Positions 10,526-20,980 are shown, numbered from the stretch's first letter. The stretch: DNA of 28,328 bases from Zancudomyces culisetae (GCA_001969505.1 LSSK01000421.1:1-28328), one strand, 5' to 3'. The notes: generated by a model from the letters alone, not told the origin. Made by a program: numbers and translations.

Positions 10526-10938
10526 TTGTTTATGTTGTATAACCAACTACAATATATGTAGTTTTCTGTATTCAGCGATAAGTTCATCCCCATTACCCTA
10601 TTGATTGATAACTCCTAATATACGTTTTACCATTTTATCCTTGACTAGACAACCCTGATAGATATAAACGCCTTTCCTTTATACTTTTCGTGAATAAAAA
10701 AATGATGTAAAATTGCTTGTATAGCTCTTGTAAAAGTATATCTGTACATTATTTAGCGATCGTGACTCCAGCAAAAAGCTTGTAGAAAAATAAATTCTTA
10801 AAGTAAAAGTAGATTAATGGTATTTATGACAATACCATACGTAAACTATATATTAGTAATAAACAATAAGTAATAAGTAATAAAAGGGAAAAACACATAA
10901 ATATCAATTGACAAATAAATGGGAGGGGAGATGTGGTT
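10526..10938. other. Convergent intergenic region
   Basis: It lies between the stop of the Ser-rich gene and the stop of MCM6, so it should contain both 3' ends. It is AT-rich, with candidate AATAAA-like signals on both strands. A short 7-bp tandem repeat (AATAAGT, about 2.7 copies) lies at 10865-10883. No gene was seen. Confidence 0.6.
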
Positions 10939-13851
10939 TTACTCAAGACTGAAGTTGGGGTGCAGTATCAGTATTGGGTTTTCTTGGCCAAACCCATCAT
11001 CCAGTTCTTCATCAATATCCATTTTAGTGGTGGGAGCCTTCAGTGTAATCACTGAACCCTCAACATCCACGAGATATTTCAATACAGCTTTTACAAGGAC
11101 CATTTCATGGGTAAAGTCCTCTTCGGAGGCCAGAGATTCTTCACGCTGACTCAGATACCAATCAACTAGGTCCGACATTCTCATACCAAGATTAGCTTCT
11201 GAGTCATGAGAAGGGTCTTGTTGAGGTTGAGATTCAGATTCAGGGTCTTTTGATCTATCGCTGGCATTTGCGGCATCAATAAACTCCTCCACTTGACGAA
11301 GTTTGAATATAACCATTGTTCTAATTCTATCGAAATCTTCGCGTTTGACTTTGATTTTGCTTTGAGGAATTTGGGCTCCAGAAGTATCTACTAGCCTCTC
11401 AGTACCAACATCGACACCCGCATTGGCGCTAGGACCAGAAATGACTTTGTTGTTATTTGATGGATCCAAATTTCCGAAGGTCGGGTGGGTGGTATTTTCA
11501 GTGCCATCTGCGACTTCAATGTCATCCATTTCGACACTGACCAGAGATTTCTTGAGTAATCTTGCAGCTTCCCTCACATGGCGTGGAGTGATGAAATCCT
11601 CACAATAAACCCGAGCCATGGCCTCACTTAGACGAATAAGAGACTCCAATTGTCTAACAGTAATACGGTAGGATTCAGAGCCACCATTCCCACCTGCATC
11701 TTCTTGACGCAGGTTACGGTAAGTTTCCCACATTAAGGTACCAGCCTCTGGAGATATTTTTGGGCTGATAGAGCGTGCGTATCTAATGTATCTGCGCAGC
11801 TGAGCAGTTGTATATGGTGGATCAATCGCTTCATCTCGCAACTGGTGGATGGATACTATATGTCTAGCTGTGTTATAATCGGTGGTTTCGTTGGAATCAT
11901 CAAGAACTATAAAAAAGAGGTCGAACCTAGACATAATCGGTGCGCTCATTGCAATATTCTGGCGAAGTGTAAGTCGTCGATCATAGCGACCACCAACCGG
12001 GTTTGCAGCCGCAAGTATAGATGTTCTGGCATTCAACGAGGCGTATAACCCCGCTTTGGCAATTGAAATTGTTTGCTGCTCCATCGCTTCGTGGATGGCA
12101 ACTTGGTCAGATAGATCCATTTTATCAAACTCGTCAATGCAGCAGATTCCGTGGTCTGCTAACATCAAAGCCCCAGCTTCAATGGTAAATTCACCGGTCT
12201 CTTCATCTTTGACCACGCTTGCAGTTAGTCCAGCTGCCGAAGATCCCTTACCCGAAGTAAAAATTGCACGTGGCATAAAAGTGGATACATATTTTAAGAA
12301 CTGAGATTTAGAAGTAGAAGGGTCGCCTACAATACACACATTTATATCACCTCTGAGCTTTATTCCTTCGGCTGTACGTTTGTGTACTCCACCCATTAAT
12401 TGTAGAAGAATGCCTCGCTTTACCTCCTCGTGCCCAAACACGGTTGGTGCTAATGACTGGACAAGTCTGTTGTAAATTGTGTTTTTCATTGCTGCCATTT
12501 CAAGGATCTCTTCCTTTTCTTCCCGTGTCAAATCAGCCTCATTTGAACCAATGCTCTGCCCATACCTGTTTGTCTCCCCCCCTTCTACTGCTGCATGAAT
12601 TCCCAAGAATGCCATTTTGTAGCTCAACTCGCGTGCCCCAAGTGCCTTTAACCCACCAACTCCCTCGCCCGAGTCTGTCCCCCGCCGAGTTTCTACTGAG
12701 TTGGCCAACCCTAACTGTCCGACATCAGGTACTGCCACCAAAACGCCAGTAAATAATGCCGTATCACCTGGTTTCACGCTTTCCACCATTTCATAGCGTA
12801 AAATGACATCAATCGTTCTTGGAACTGCGCCCGGTGGTATCTCATTAGATTTTTCTTGAACACGGATTCGCTGCCAATCTGCAAATACGCTCTGCTCTGC
12901 TATCAGGTTCCATATTACACGATTTTGACATTGAGGTTTGGTACAAATAGTTGGTTCTGTGTACTTGAATTGTTGTGTAAGATTGGATACTACTGCTTGA
13001 CATAGCCCACAAGAAAATGTACCCAAAACCAACTCTGGTCGGACTTCACTCGTGCGTGTGACTGTTCCAACTATTGACACAAGTTTTCCTATTTGCTTTG
13101 TTCGAAGTTCACGGATTCTATGAATTCCAGGCAACCCATAAATGGACACTACCAGTCCTGCACCTTCCGCTTCCACTTTTGTAAAGTTTAAAGAATCGCG
13201 TTTTTCTGTCCGAAATAGTCTGTTATGGACTCTTTTTGCTGCTTCGTTGAGGTATTTTTCTAAACGATAGTAATTTTCACTAATATATGTTCCGAGCATC
13301 TCCTCATAGTCAAAAATATCTTGGTATTTAACATGGACGGTGTTGGTCTCATTTAACCTGTTCTCAATAAGCTGCATCATATAAGGTCGTTCCTTATACT
13401 TTTCCTTCAGAGTAGATTCAAACCCGCCATGCTCTTCGCCACCATACTCTTTCTCTCCAACACTTTCCGAGCTAGTAAAATTTTCCAAAAAAACCTCAAA
13501 CGTTTCTCGAATTTTTTCTGCAGCCTCATCTTTAATTTTTGCACGATAGTCTGGTTGTCTTAGTTCGGCTTTAAGCCTCCGTAATCGATCAGCCTGAACT
13601 TCACTTATAGTTTCCCCACTTTTTCCTGTCTGGACCTCCCCAGTACCTTCGCCGGCTTTTGACTTTCCTACATCCTCCTTTTCTGAATTACTTTTTGGTT
13701 CATCTGTTCCAAGTAGATTTGGTGCAGATGTCAGCAACCCAGCATTTGATGTTGGTGGTGGTGACATCCCACCACTAGTTATTTGAGTTTCCCTATTCAA
13801 TAAAAACTCGCTTGCCAGGCTTGAGGGAATTCCGTTTCTGTCACTATTCAT
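10939..13851 (-). CDS. MCM6: MCM6, subunit of the MCM2-7 replicative helicase
   Basis: One of six AAA+ subunits of the MCM2-7 ring that is loaded at origins in G1 and unwinds DNA as part of the CMG helicase in the nucleus. The 970-residue frame is complete and intron-free. After a poorly conserved acidic N-tail come the OB fold with a Cys4-type zinc finger (CGLC at about 279-282, CTKPQC at about 302-307), the MCM AAA+ core with Walker A GDPSTSKS (about 509-516), Walker B CCIDEFDKM (about 569-577) and the arginine finger SRFD (about 640-643), and a C-terminal winged-helix region. The assignment to MCM6 rather than another MCM rests on GTVTRTSEVRPEL, FKYTEPT and the NEIPPGAVPRT region, which match the MCM6 subfamily. 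An acidic, Gln/Ser-rich linker precedes the winged helix. The length is within the usual range. No MCB (ACGCGT) cell-cycle box was seen in the 300 bp upstream. Confidence 0.96.
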   Translation of the reverse strand: MNSDRNGIPSSLASEFLLNRETQITSGGMSPPPTSNAGLLTSAPNLLGTDEPKSNSEKEDVGKSKAGEGTGEVQTGKSGETISEVQADRLRRLKAELRQPDYRAKIKDEAAEKIRETFEVFLENFTSSESVGEKEYGGEEHGGFESTLKEKYKERPYMMQLIENRLNETNTVHVKYQDIFDYEEMLGTYISENYYRLEKYLNEAAKRVHNRLFRTEKRDSLNFTKVEAEGAGLVVSIYGLPGIHRIRELRTKQIGKLVSIVGTVTRTSEVRPELVLGTFSCGLCQAVVSNLTQQFKYTEPTICTKPQCQNRVIWNLIAEQSVFADWQRIRVQEKSNEIPPGAVPRTIDVILRYEMVESVKPGDTALFTGVLVAVPDVGQLGLANSVETRRGTDSGEGVGGLKALGARELSYKMAFLGIHAAVEGGETNRYGQSIGSNEADLTREEKEEILEMAAMKNTIYNRLVQSLAPTVFGHEEVKRGILLQLMGGVHKRTAEGIKLRGDINVCIVGDPSTSKSQFLKYVSTFMPRAIFTSGKGSSAAGLTASVVKDEETGEFTIEAGALMLADHGICCIDEFDKMDLSDQVAIHEAMEQQTISIAKAGLYASLNARTSILAAANPVGGRYDRRLTLRQNIAMSAPIMSRFDLFFIVLDDSNETTDYNTARHIVSIHQLRDEAIDPPYTTAQLRRYIRYARSISPKISPEAGTLMWETYRNLRQEDAGGNGGSESYRITVRQLESLIRLSEAMARVYCEDFITPRHVREAARLLKKSLVSVEMDDIEVADGTENTTHPTFGNLDPSNNNKVISGPSANAGVDVGTERLVDTSGAQIPQSKIKVKREDFDRIRTMVIFKLRQVEEFIDAANASDRSKDPESESQPQQDPSHDSEANLGMRMSDLVDWYLSQREESLASEEDFTHEMVLVKAVLKYLVDVEGSVITLKAPTTKMDIDEELDDGFGQENPILILHPNFSLE

Positions 13852-15650
13852 GCCTTATCTGATTATTATAGCCTTGTTTGGTTGTCTACTTTTATATTTA
13901 TTTTTACAAATATCTAGAATATATATTTTAGTATCCTACGATCTTATTAGTATTCTAAACTTTACAAGTAGTGATATGTGGAGTAAAAAGTATCAATCAA
14001 GCTGACAAAAATACAATGCAGTGAAAGAAAAAATTTAACCATTAGTTGACCTAAATAAATTTATTATTGTTTACACTAGCACAGGATGCGTTTTTATTTG
14101 CTAAAACTATTTTGCTCCATCGTTCAATTTATCAATAAACTATTGGTTATTTTTATTTATTTTTTCTGTTTTTTAGGCTAGTGTTTATATGTTTGCTAAA
14201 AAAAATTGACATTGGTGGGCAGCTTGAAGTAATATTTTAACCCAAGTATATAAAGCCTTAAATGAAGTACAAGGTGGAGTAAATTTCTATGAAAACAACA
14301 CAAAACTAGTATTAGAATGGTCAGATAATTTATTGAATATAAATATTCACAAGACAAATCACATAAACTAGAAAACACATGTTCACCACTATTCCCTAAA
14401 TAGTTATAGCGGAATACACCTATCTATGGTAAATAGCTAAAGAAATGGGGTTTGTTCCATTTTCAAGAGCTGTACAGAATGTTGGTAATAGCGTTTACTG
14501 ACTTTAGAATATTCCTTTTTGAGAATATACATGCCTGATTATCCAAAAAGCCAGGGGAAAAAAGACTCTGTTCATACCATTTTTAATCTACTCAAAGTTT
14601 TGTGACGTTTTTTTACGTTATTTTTTTCCATTTTAGCACTAGTCGTAGACTAAGTTTAGTATGTTAATAGACATAATAAGAAAGGTTAAATAAAGATTAA
14701 TTTATAAAGATTAAACTAATAGAGTTGAAAAATAGTATTCAAGAAACAAGTGGACAGGCTTAGTGTTTTCTATGGCCAGAAAATATCATATCACAAAAAA
14801 AGATAAAACCACCGATTAATAGTTCAGTATCACTGGTATTATTTTTATAAACTACCCGTTGCTGATATATAACAAGTGAACTAATGAATACACCTTGAAT
14901 TGGTGTCAAGTGGTACAGATCCTTTTCTATATTTCGGGATCCCTAACACTGGAGTATACAAGTAGAATCAGAGTGCGTTTATAGTAGAGATTACCTTTTA
15001 AGTATTAAAAACGCGCTGTTAAATGCTAGAGCAATAAAGGCGTCGGCTAAAGGAATTACATGGTCAATCCAGAACGTTTCTGACAAATAATTGGTAGTAT
15101 AAATATCATTAGCTAATAGTGAAAAAAGCATTCAATGCTTCTTCATCAAAGATAAAACCCAGTGACAAATAAGAGTGGAACAAAAAAAGTGAATGTAACT
15201 ACACGAGTAGTGCGATGCATATAGATTGGGTTTGTCATATCATATATATCTGTATTTGCACGGGCTTATAGCTGATCCAATAATTTAGCTAACAAGAGGT
15301 TTATCCAGTTATGCATAAATGTGACAGCAACTTTTTCAACCCTAACTTCAAAATGCACAACCAGGGAGAATTTTAGAAGCCAGAAAAAATAATTGGGGAG
15401 GGTGGTTGATGTTGCAAATCAAATGGCTTCAAGCATGCCTGCTGATTTCGCTTTAAGTAGTCAACACATAGTTAAAACTAAACAACAGGATTTGAAATTG
15501 AAATTAAAACTTCAAGTCTATATATGGTCCACACCTGCTCGAACCAATGTTGCCAATTTTAGCAAAAAGGTACAGCAAAAAAAAGAAAATAAACTACTGG
15601 CTGCTGGGTTAATTAGATTTTAGATTTTCATCTCACACTGCTTAAGCACC
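13852..15650. other. AT-rich intergenic region upstream of MCM6
   Basis: It holds the MCM6 promoter on its left side. There is no supported gene. A 76-codon frame at 15393-15623 opens only with TTG and resembles nothing I know. From about 15588 the sequence begins to align loosely with 19325 onward, which marks the left edge of the duplicated permease unit. Confidence 0.6.
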
Positions 15651-16089
15651 ATCTTTACCATATCTATCAATTCTAATTAATGGGATTTTTCACTTGATGT
15701 GCTTTGTTTTGCTTTGGCTTTTTTGTTTTATTAGTTCATTTTGGTAATACTAATGATAGTGTAAACTCAACTATCAATGTGCGTTTCGGAATGTGACAAA
15801 GCTTAAACAAATGAAACCCAAGGTTGTAGTGTGACTGCAATGAACATTTAACATCTATTTGTGATGGTTCAAGATTTGATGTTAGCGACTTGAGACACTA
15901 GGGAATTCCAGCCGTGCTACACTGGATAGCTGATTTTTTGTTTGTTTGTTTGTATGTTTTCTTTTGTAAAATTGTAACTGGAAAGCTAAAGTATACGTCG
16001 AATTGTTAAAGCTGGAGAAATGTACCAGCGCTTATTATATTTTGTGCGAATAGTTTACTGTAGAACACCATCAATTTGATAATCTTTGA
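15651..16089 (+). repeat. 439-bp direct repeat, copy A, upstream of permease 1
   Basis: Nearly identical to 19387-19825 at a constant offset of 3736 bp and without gaps. Most mismatches cluster in a tetranucleotide run (15934-15960, GTTT units here) and at the right end. It contains no long open frame. It includes a perfect 7-bp hairpin (TGATAGT at 15754-15760, ACTATCA at 15770-15776) and a less AT-rich block around 15890-15930. It lies about 1.1 kb before the permease start and is better conserved than either the spacer or the coding sequences. It may be a distal regulatory element, a non-coding RNA or an old mobile sequence; I cannot choose between these. Confidence 0.9.
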
Positions 16090-17005
16090 GAATTAGAAAA
16101 TACGCTTAATACAAAATTGGCGTATTCCGTTTAGATCATAATATGGTTCCATTTTAGGTATTTGGATTGAGGCGGTTGGTCGATAAGGCTAGAAATTGCA
16201 GCAAAGACAAAGCCATGTAATCAACCTCAAGAAAAATCGATATTTTTTTATGTTAGCCTATCGCATTTGCGAGCTTTTTACTTTTGTGTCTTTTCAGACT
16301 TGTGGCTGTAGTTGGCTTTATTGCCAGCATTTAATCCAATGTTTTTATTCGCAAGCCAACTCAAACTCAAGTTAAATTAGTCAATTACTTGATAGGGTTT
16401 GTAATTTGTTTCAGACATATTTATCAAATCATGCTCCAAAATTTCATTATTATCCTTTCTTTAGATATATACAACTGCAAATCAGCTAAGAATTACTTAC
16501 CAAGGATTTATTATTTTCTTATTTGGTGCAGTTAATAGATAAATTTTTTATTAGTTGCATTGGGAAAAAAAAACTGATCTTACCCCTTTCTTGTACAATA
16601 ACCTATAACACATAATACTGGAAGTTGATTTGCCAGGAGGCTAGTTTTTGATATTTCCAAACAATTCTAATCAAAAAAAAAAATTTTCTCAAAGTTGCTT
16701 TGTGTATAACCGGGACGAGATAGTAGTAATTGAACTTTTTTACGAAATGGGGTTATAGCTGATTTGAAGAAATACAAAAAACCAACGGTTGAAAAAACAA
16801 TCATTGTACAGACCACATAATTGCAATTTTGGAATTGTCGCACGGACGTCTGCTGGTTTTTATTTTACTATTTTATTACCCAAAACAAATGAAAATGAGT
16901 TAGTAGTGAGTATTTGCGAATTAATGACGGGGATGTAAGAGAAAATCTTTTTTGGTGAGGACAACTTTGTGATAAAAAACCATCCATTAGAAATTCTCAA
17001 AAATT
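16090..17005. other. Diverged spacer upstream of permease 1
   Basis: AT-rich and non-coding. It does not align visibly with the equivalent spacer of the second unit (19826-20808), in contrast to the repeat on its left and the gene on its right. No RNA gene or mobile element was recognised. Confidence 0.5.
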
Positions 17006-17016
17006 GGAATATAAAG
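17006..17016 (+). promoter_or_regulatory. TATA-like box of permease 1
   Basis: GGAATATAAAG lies 164 bp before the start codon. The same 11-mer lies 172 bp before the start of the second permease, although the surrounding sequence has diverged. Conserved position and sequence in an otherwise unalignable spacer suggest a core promoter. Confidence 0.5.
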
Positions 17017-17019
17017 AGA

Positions 17020-17030
17020 GGGGGGGGGGG
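17020..17030 (+). repeat. Poly-G run, 11 nt
   Basis: Eleven consecutive G just downstream of the TATA-like box and 140 bp before the permease 1 start codon. The second permease lacks this run, so it arose or was lost after the duplication. Confidence 0.95.
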
Positions 17031-17169
17031 ATGTAATCCTCTACTGTCATCGGTCTGCATTTAGAACGGTTCTTTTGTTATTATATTATTTATTTTATAC
17101 ATCTTGAAAAACAAAAATTTTTGTATCAGGATATAGGATTGCTTTAAACGTATCCGGACGTATACTATT

Positions 17170-18684
17170 ATGGAGCAGGAAAACTCGGGCCCAGAGAAGG
17201 GCGTAGCACAAAAGAGTGCAATGAATAGTAACCTAAATCGAGGGTTGAAGAAGAGACACATGTCTATGATTGCCCTTGGTGGTGCAATTGGTACAGGTCT
17301 TTTTATCGGCTCTGCTGGTGGTCTTGTCACAGCTGGCCCCGGAGGGCTTTTGGTAGCATATACCGTCACAGGACTTTTGATGTTTTTCACAATGTGTGGT
17401 TTGGCAGAAGTGGCAACCTATGTTCCCGTTACGGGTACGTTTATGGCATACAGTGAGCGCTTCGTTGATAGAGCTCTTGGATTTGCTATCGGATGGACAT
17501 ATTGGCTCAGTCGTATTCTTGTAATTGGAACAGAGTTTGTTGCTGCTGGTGTGTTGGTGAGCTACTGGCTCCCTGGTACACCTAAATACATCTGGGGTCT
17601 TGTTAGTGCTGTGATTGTATTTACATTTAACATCTTCCACGTCAAAGGTTTTGGTGAAGCAGAGTTCTGGTTTGCGCTTATAAAAGTCATCATGATTCTC
17701 GCATTCATCGTGATTGGTGTATGTATTGTATTTGGATGGCTCGGAGATGTAAAATATGGAGTTTCGTTATGGCACTACAAAGATGGACCATTTGTAGACG
17801 GATTCAGAGGCACCATGTTTGCCTTTGTCTTTGCTGTTTATGCATATGAAGGTTCGGAAGCTATCGGGCTTACTGCTGGAGAATCGAAGAATCCCAAGAA
17901 AGACGTTCCAGCTGCTATACTTACTCTTTTTTATAGAGTTATGCTCTTCTACGTTGTATCCATTTTTCTCATGGGCCTTATTCTGCCATACGACGATCCT
18001 TCGCTCAGTTCTCTTGGCCTCGCTACCGTCAAAGTTGCGCCGTTCACCCAGGTTTTTAGCAAGGCTGGTATTGCTGCCGCTCCTCACATAGTCAATGCTG
18101 TTGTGTTATCATCCGTGCTATCTGCCTGTAACACAAACTTGTATACATCGTCAAGGCTGTTGTATTCATTACATCACTTTGGACATGCTCCAAAGATCCT
18201 GGCAAAAACAACAAAAAACGGGGTACCATTTATTTCCTTGATTCTTACGGAATGTTTGGGGCTTTTGTTCATTATCTTGGCTGAGTATTCAAATAACGCG
18301 TACCTATTTTTGGTGAATATGAGCAGCATCTTTGGATTGATGGGTTGGACTACCATTTCGATAGTTCACATATTTTTCAGAAGAGCATATAGACTGCAGG
18401 GCTACAAAGTGAAGGACCTCCCATACAGGTCACCATTGTATCCATTTGGACCATACTTTTGTCTCACATTTATTGCCTTTATTATTGGAAGTCAGGTTTA
18501 TGCTGTTATAATTAAAAAGCAAACTGTCCTTCAGAAGGTATCCACGCTTATAGGTATTCCGATCTTCCTTGGTCTTTATTTGAGCTACAAAATAATCAAA
18601 AGGCCAAAGTTTGTAAACCCTTATGAAGCTGATCTAATAACGGACTCTTCTAACTACATTGACTATACTGCTACCGATGCTTAA
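17170..18684 (+). CDS. Amino acid permease, AAT family, paralogue 1
   Basis: Plasma-membrane amino acid:proton symporter of the AAT/YAT family (related to Can1, Lyp1, Gap1 and bacterial LysP), 504 residues. The polar N-tail is short (about 30 residues) compared with the typical yeast permease. It is followed by RGLKKRHMSMIALGGAIGTG at the start of TM1, the family signature AGPGG (55-59) through GLAE (77-80), and about 12 hydrophobic segments. TM3 carries a glutamate in GTEFVAAG. The unwound part of TM6 reads YAYEGSEAIG. It is a tandem paralogue of the gene at 20981 (same length, ungapped, roughly 75-80% identical by eye). Differences concentrate in TM3, TM6 and the C-terminal third. Substrate cannot be told from the sequence. 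The Glu before GSE in TM6 replaces a residue that is Gly in the paralogue. Confidence 0.93.
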   Translation: MEQENSGPEKGVAQKSAMNSNLNRGLKKRHMSMIALGGAIGTGLFIGSAGGLVTAGPGGLLVAYTVTGLLMFFTMCGLAEVATYVPVTGTFMAYSERFVDRALGFAIGWTYWLSRILVIGTEFVAAGVLVSYWLPGTPKYIWGLVSAVIVFTFNIFHVKGFGEAEFWFALIKVIMILAFIVIGVCIVFGWLGDVKYGVSLWHYKDGPFVDGFRGTMFAFVFAVYAYEGSEAIGLTAGESKNPKKDVPAAILTLFYRVMLFYVVSIFLMGLILPYDDPSLSSLGLATVKVAPFTQVFSKAGIAAAPHIVNAVVLSSVLSACNTNLYTSSRLLYSLHHFGHAPKILAKTTKNGVPFISLILTECLGLLFIILAEYSNNAYLFLVNMSSIFGLMGWTTISIVHIFFRRAYRLQGYKVKDLPYRSPLYPFGPYFCLTFIAFIIGSQVYAVIIKKQTVLQKVSTLIGIPIFLGLYLSYKIIKRPKFVNPYEADLITDSSNYIDYTATDA

Positions 18685-19386
18685 ATGACTCTGTCTATTA
18701 TTTTCTTTCTGGAATTAGTTAATCAATACACTTGCTCTTAATAAACATTAATTAATATTTAGATGTAATAAAAACTGGATATTTATTTACCTAAAAGTAC
18801 AAACCCAAAAAGAACCGACTACATACTGGTTTCAGCTAACAAGAAATGATCTCATGTTTTTCAACTAAGATGAAGGTACATATACCATGCCAAAGAGGAT
18901 GCTGCATCAGAAGGAAATTAGTATTGCGTTGAACTACGTCCACAGTTAATACACTTTGAGCTAAAACCTATAGTTTATATATCTTCATATTCGTTGTCAA
19001 TAGCTTTCAGCAAAAAGTTGGTGAATAAATTTGAAACAACGGATGTATAAATTACGGATGTTCCATGTAAATTATATGTTTTTAATATTGTATCAATAAC
19101 TCTTATCTTTAATCTTCTTCAATCTAGCCGGAATGGTGCATCTATTTTAGATGCGATACAAACAAATAGGATAAGCCACAAAGGAACTATCTCTATTTGC
19201 AGACCTTGATTGACTCGAAAAACAACACATAATTTTTTTGATGGTATGCGATTGTATTTCAGCCACCTGTATGGCTTTATTTATCTTGAGATACTTAGAA
19301 GTAAATGAGAATAAAAATAATAAAAATAAACTGCTAGCTGTTCACTCATTAGCTGCTGAGCCTTCAGCTCAAATCACATAAACATC
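18685..19386. other. Intergenic region between the permease units
   Basis: It contains the 3' end of permease 1 and the left edge of the second duplication unit (loosely alignable from about 19325). It is AT-rich with no gene seen. Confidence 0.55.
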
Positions 19387-19825
19387 ATCTTTACCATATC
19401 TATCAATTCTAATTAATGGGATTTTTCACTTTATGTGCTTTGTTTTGCTTTGGCTTTTTTGTTTTATTAGTTCATTTTGGTAATACTAATGATAGTGTAA
19501 ACTCAACTATCAATGTGCGTTTCGGAATGTGACAAAGCTTAAACAAATGAAACCCAAGGTTGTAGTGTGACTGCAATGAACATTTAACATCTATTTGTGA
19601 TGGTTCAAGATTTGATGTTAGCGACTTGAGACACTAGGGAATTCCAGCCGTGCTACACTGGATAACTGGTTGTATGTTTGTATGTTTGTATGTTTTTTTT
19701 TGTAAAATTGTAACTGGAAAGCTAAAGTATACGTCGAATTGTTAAAGCTGAAGAAATGTACCAGCGCTTATTATATTTTGTGCAAATAGTTTACTGTATA
19801 GCACCATCAATTTGATAATCTTCGA
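19387..19825 (+). repeat. 439-bp direct repeat, copy B, upstream of permease 2
   Basis: Partner of 15651-16089 with only scattered substitutions. The hairpin arms are conserved at 19490-19496 and 19506-19512. The tetranucleotide run here is built of GTAT/GTTT units (about 19669-19695) instead of pure GTTT, but the total length is unchanged. The repeat ends about 1.15 kb before the start of permease 2, nearly the same distance as in unit 1. Confidence 0.9.
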
Positions 19826-20808
19826 ATATTTGAAGCTGCAATATATATGAAACTTGTATTCCTCCTTGATCGCTGCAGCTGAAAATTTAGTTTTTGTTAA
19901 TTTAGAGAGATGTAGATTTGCGAAGTTTAATGTCTGTGAAACGAAATAAGCACAATAAAATAAATAAGCAGTTTTACATTGATCTATAATAATTCACTTT
20001 AATTTCAAGTGATTGATTGATTTTTTCACATCCTTTTTATTACAGATTATCAGCACCAATTTTATTTTTCTAAACAATATAATGACAGGGGAAATTAAAT
20101 GTATAATTTCGTGTTTACAAGTTTAAAGACTATGATTAACGTCCACTAGAAATCTACGGACTTTTTCGATGGATTCTCCCCTCCCATTCCTTCGTTTAAC
20201 CGGCTTTTTACGAGGCTAATATTCAAGCTTTACAGTGATAAGTAAAAAAAATACTTTGTTTGGTTTTTGTTGAGGCGTGGTGTACATTAAAAATTTAATT
20301 TAATGAGTTTCAGGTATGAATAAACACAAACGTTAATTGATCTAGTTAAAATGGCTTATACAGTTATTAGATCTCAATAATAGCCAGTTCAATCAAATTA
20401 ACTGATGCGGTACTAGTGACTATCATCCTAACTCCCTTTTTATTTGTGTTGGGTCACGTTAAAAACCCCGCTATTATGTTTCTTTATATCCAAAAAGTCA
20501 AGTTCTGAAAATTGAAATTCCAAATTGTTAAAGTTATAAAACGTTTAAACCGAACTTTCAAAAATTTTGCGACTAGTCCATGAAACTCAGTATTTTATCC
20601 TTCAGGTGTAACACAACTATGAAACAGTATATATAGCTAATAACCAAAAAACAGTAAAAAAAACCATAGTTTTAAATCTATGAATTTCCTACTCCCCCTT
20701 ATAGCAACCTGGTGCATGAAAAGAACAAGACTGACTACAGTATCAAAATTAAAACAAATGGTCACTATACCCCTCTCTCCACCTCCCCCTCCTTCTTCTT
20801 AAAAAATG
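19826..20808. other. Diverged spacer upstream of permease 2
   Basis: AT-rich and non-coding. A 19-nt motif at 20617-20635 is shared with 8718-8736. A pyrimidine-rich stretch (20768-20800) precedes the TATA-like box. The 72-codon open frame at 20712-20930 runs through the promoter and looks like a chance frame. Confidence 0.5.
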
Positions 20809-20819
20809 GGAATATAAAG
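20809..20819 (+). promoter_or_regulatory. TATA-like box of permease 2
   Basis: GGAATATAAAG, identical to the 11-mer at 17006-17016 and at nearly the same distance from the start codon (172 versus 164 bp). It probably marks the core promoter. Confidence 0.5.
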
Positions 20820-20980
20820 CTGCTCAAATACTCTGAGACGATTAAATCACACAGCATAAGTAGTCTTTTAAAACAAACTAATTTTAGCAAAGCCGAGGGC
20901 TATACATTATATCATACACACTTGGTCTAGGTTAATTTTAATTTATATAACGGTTATACTTGTATTTTTGAATATACCAA

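Noticed and set aside
10939-13851. Assignment to MCM5 or another MCM subunit
   Set aside because: The zinc-finger region and the TSEVRPEL, FKYTEPT and NEIPPGAVPRT motifs fit MCM6.
15393-15623. 76-codon open frame left of repeat copy A
   Set aside because: It starts only at TTG, resembles no known protein and has no counterpart in the second duplication unit.
15651-19825. The two 439-bp repeats as LTRs flanking a mobile element that carries permease 1
   Set aside because: They lack clear TG...CA ends, target duplications or retroelement genes between them, and permease 2 follows the second copy in the same arrangement, so tandem duplication explains them better.
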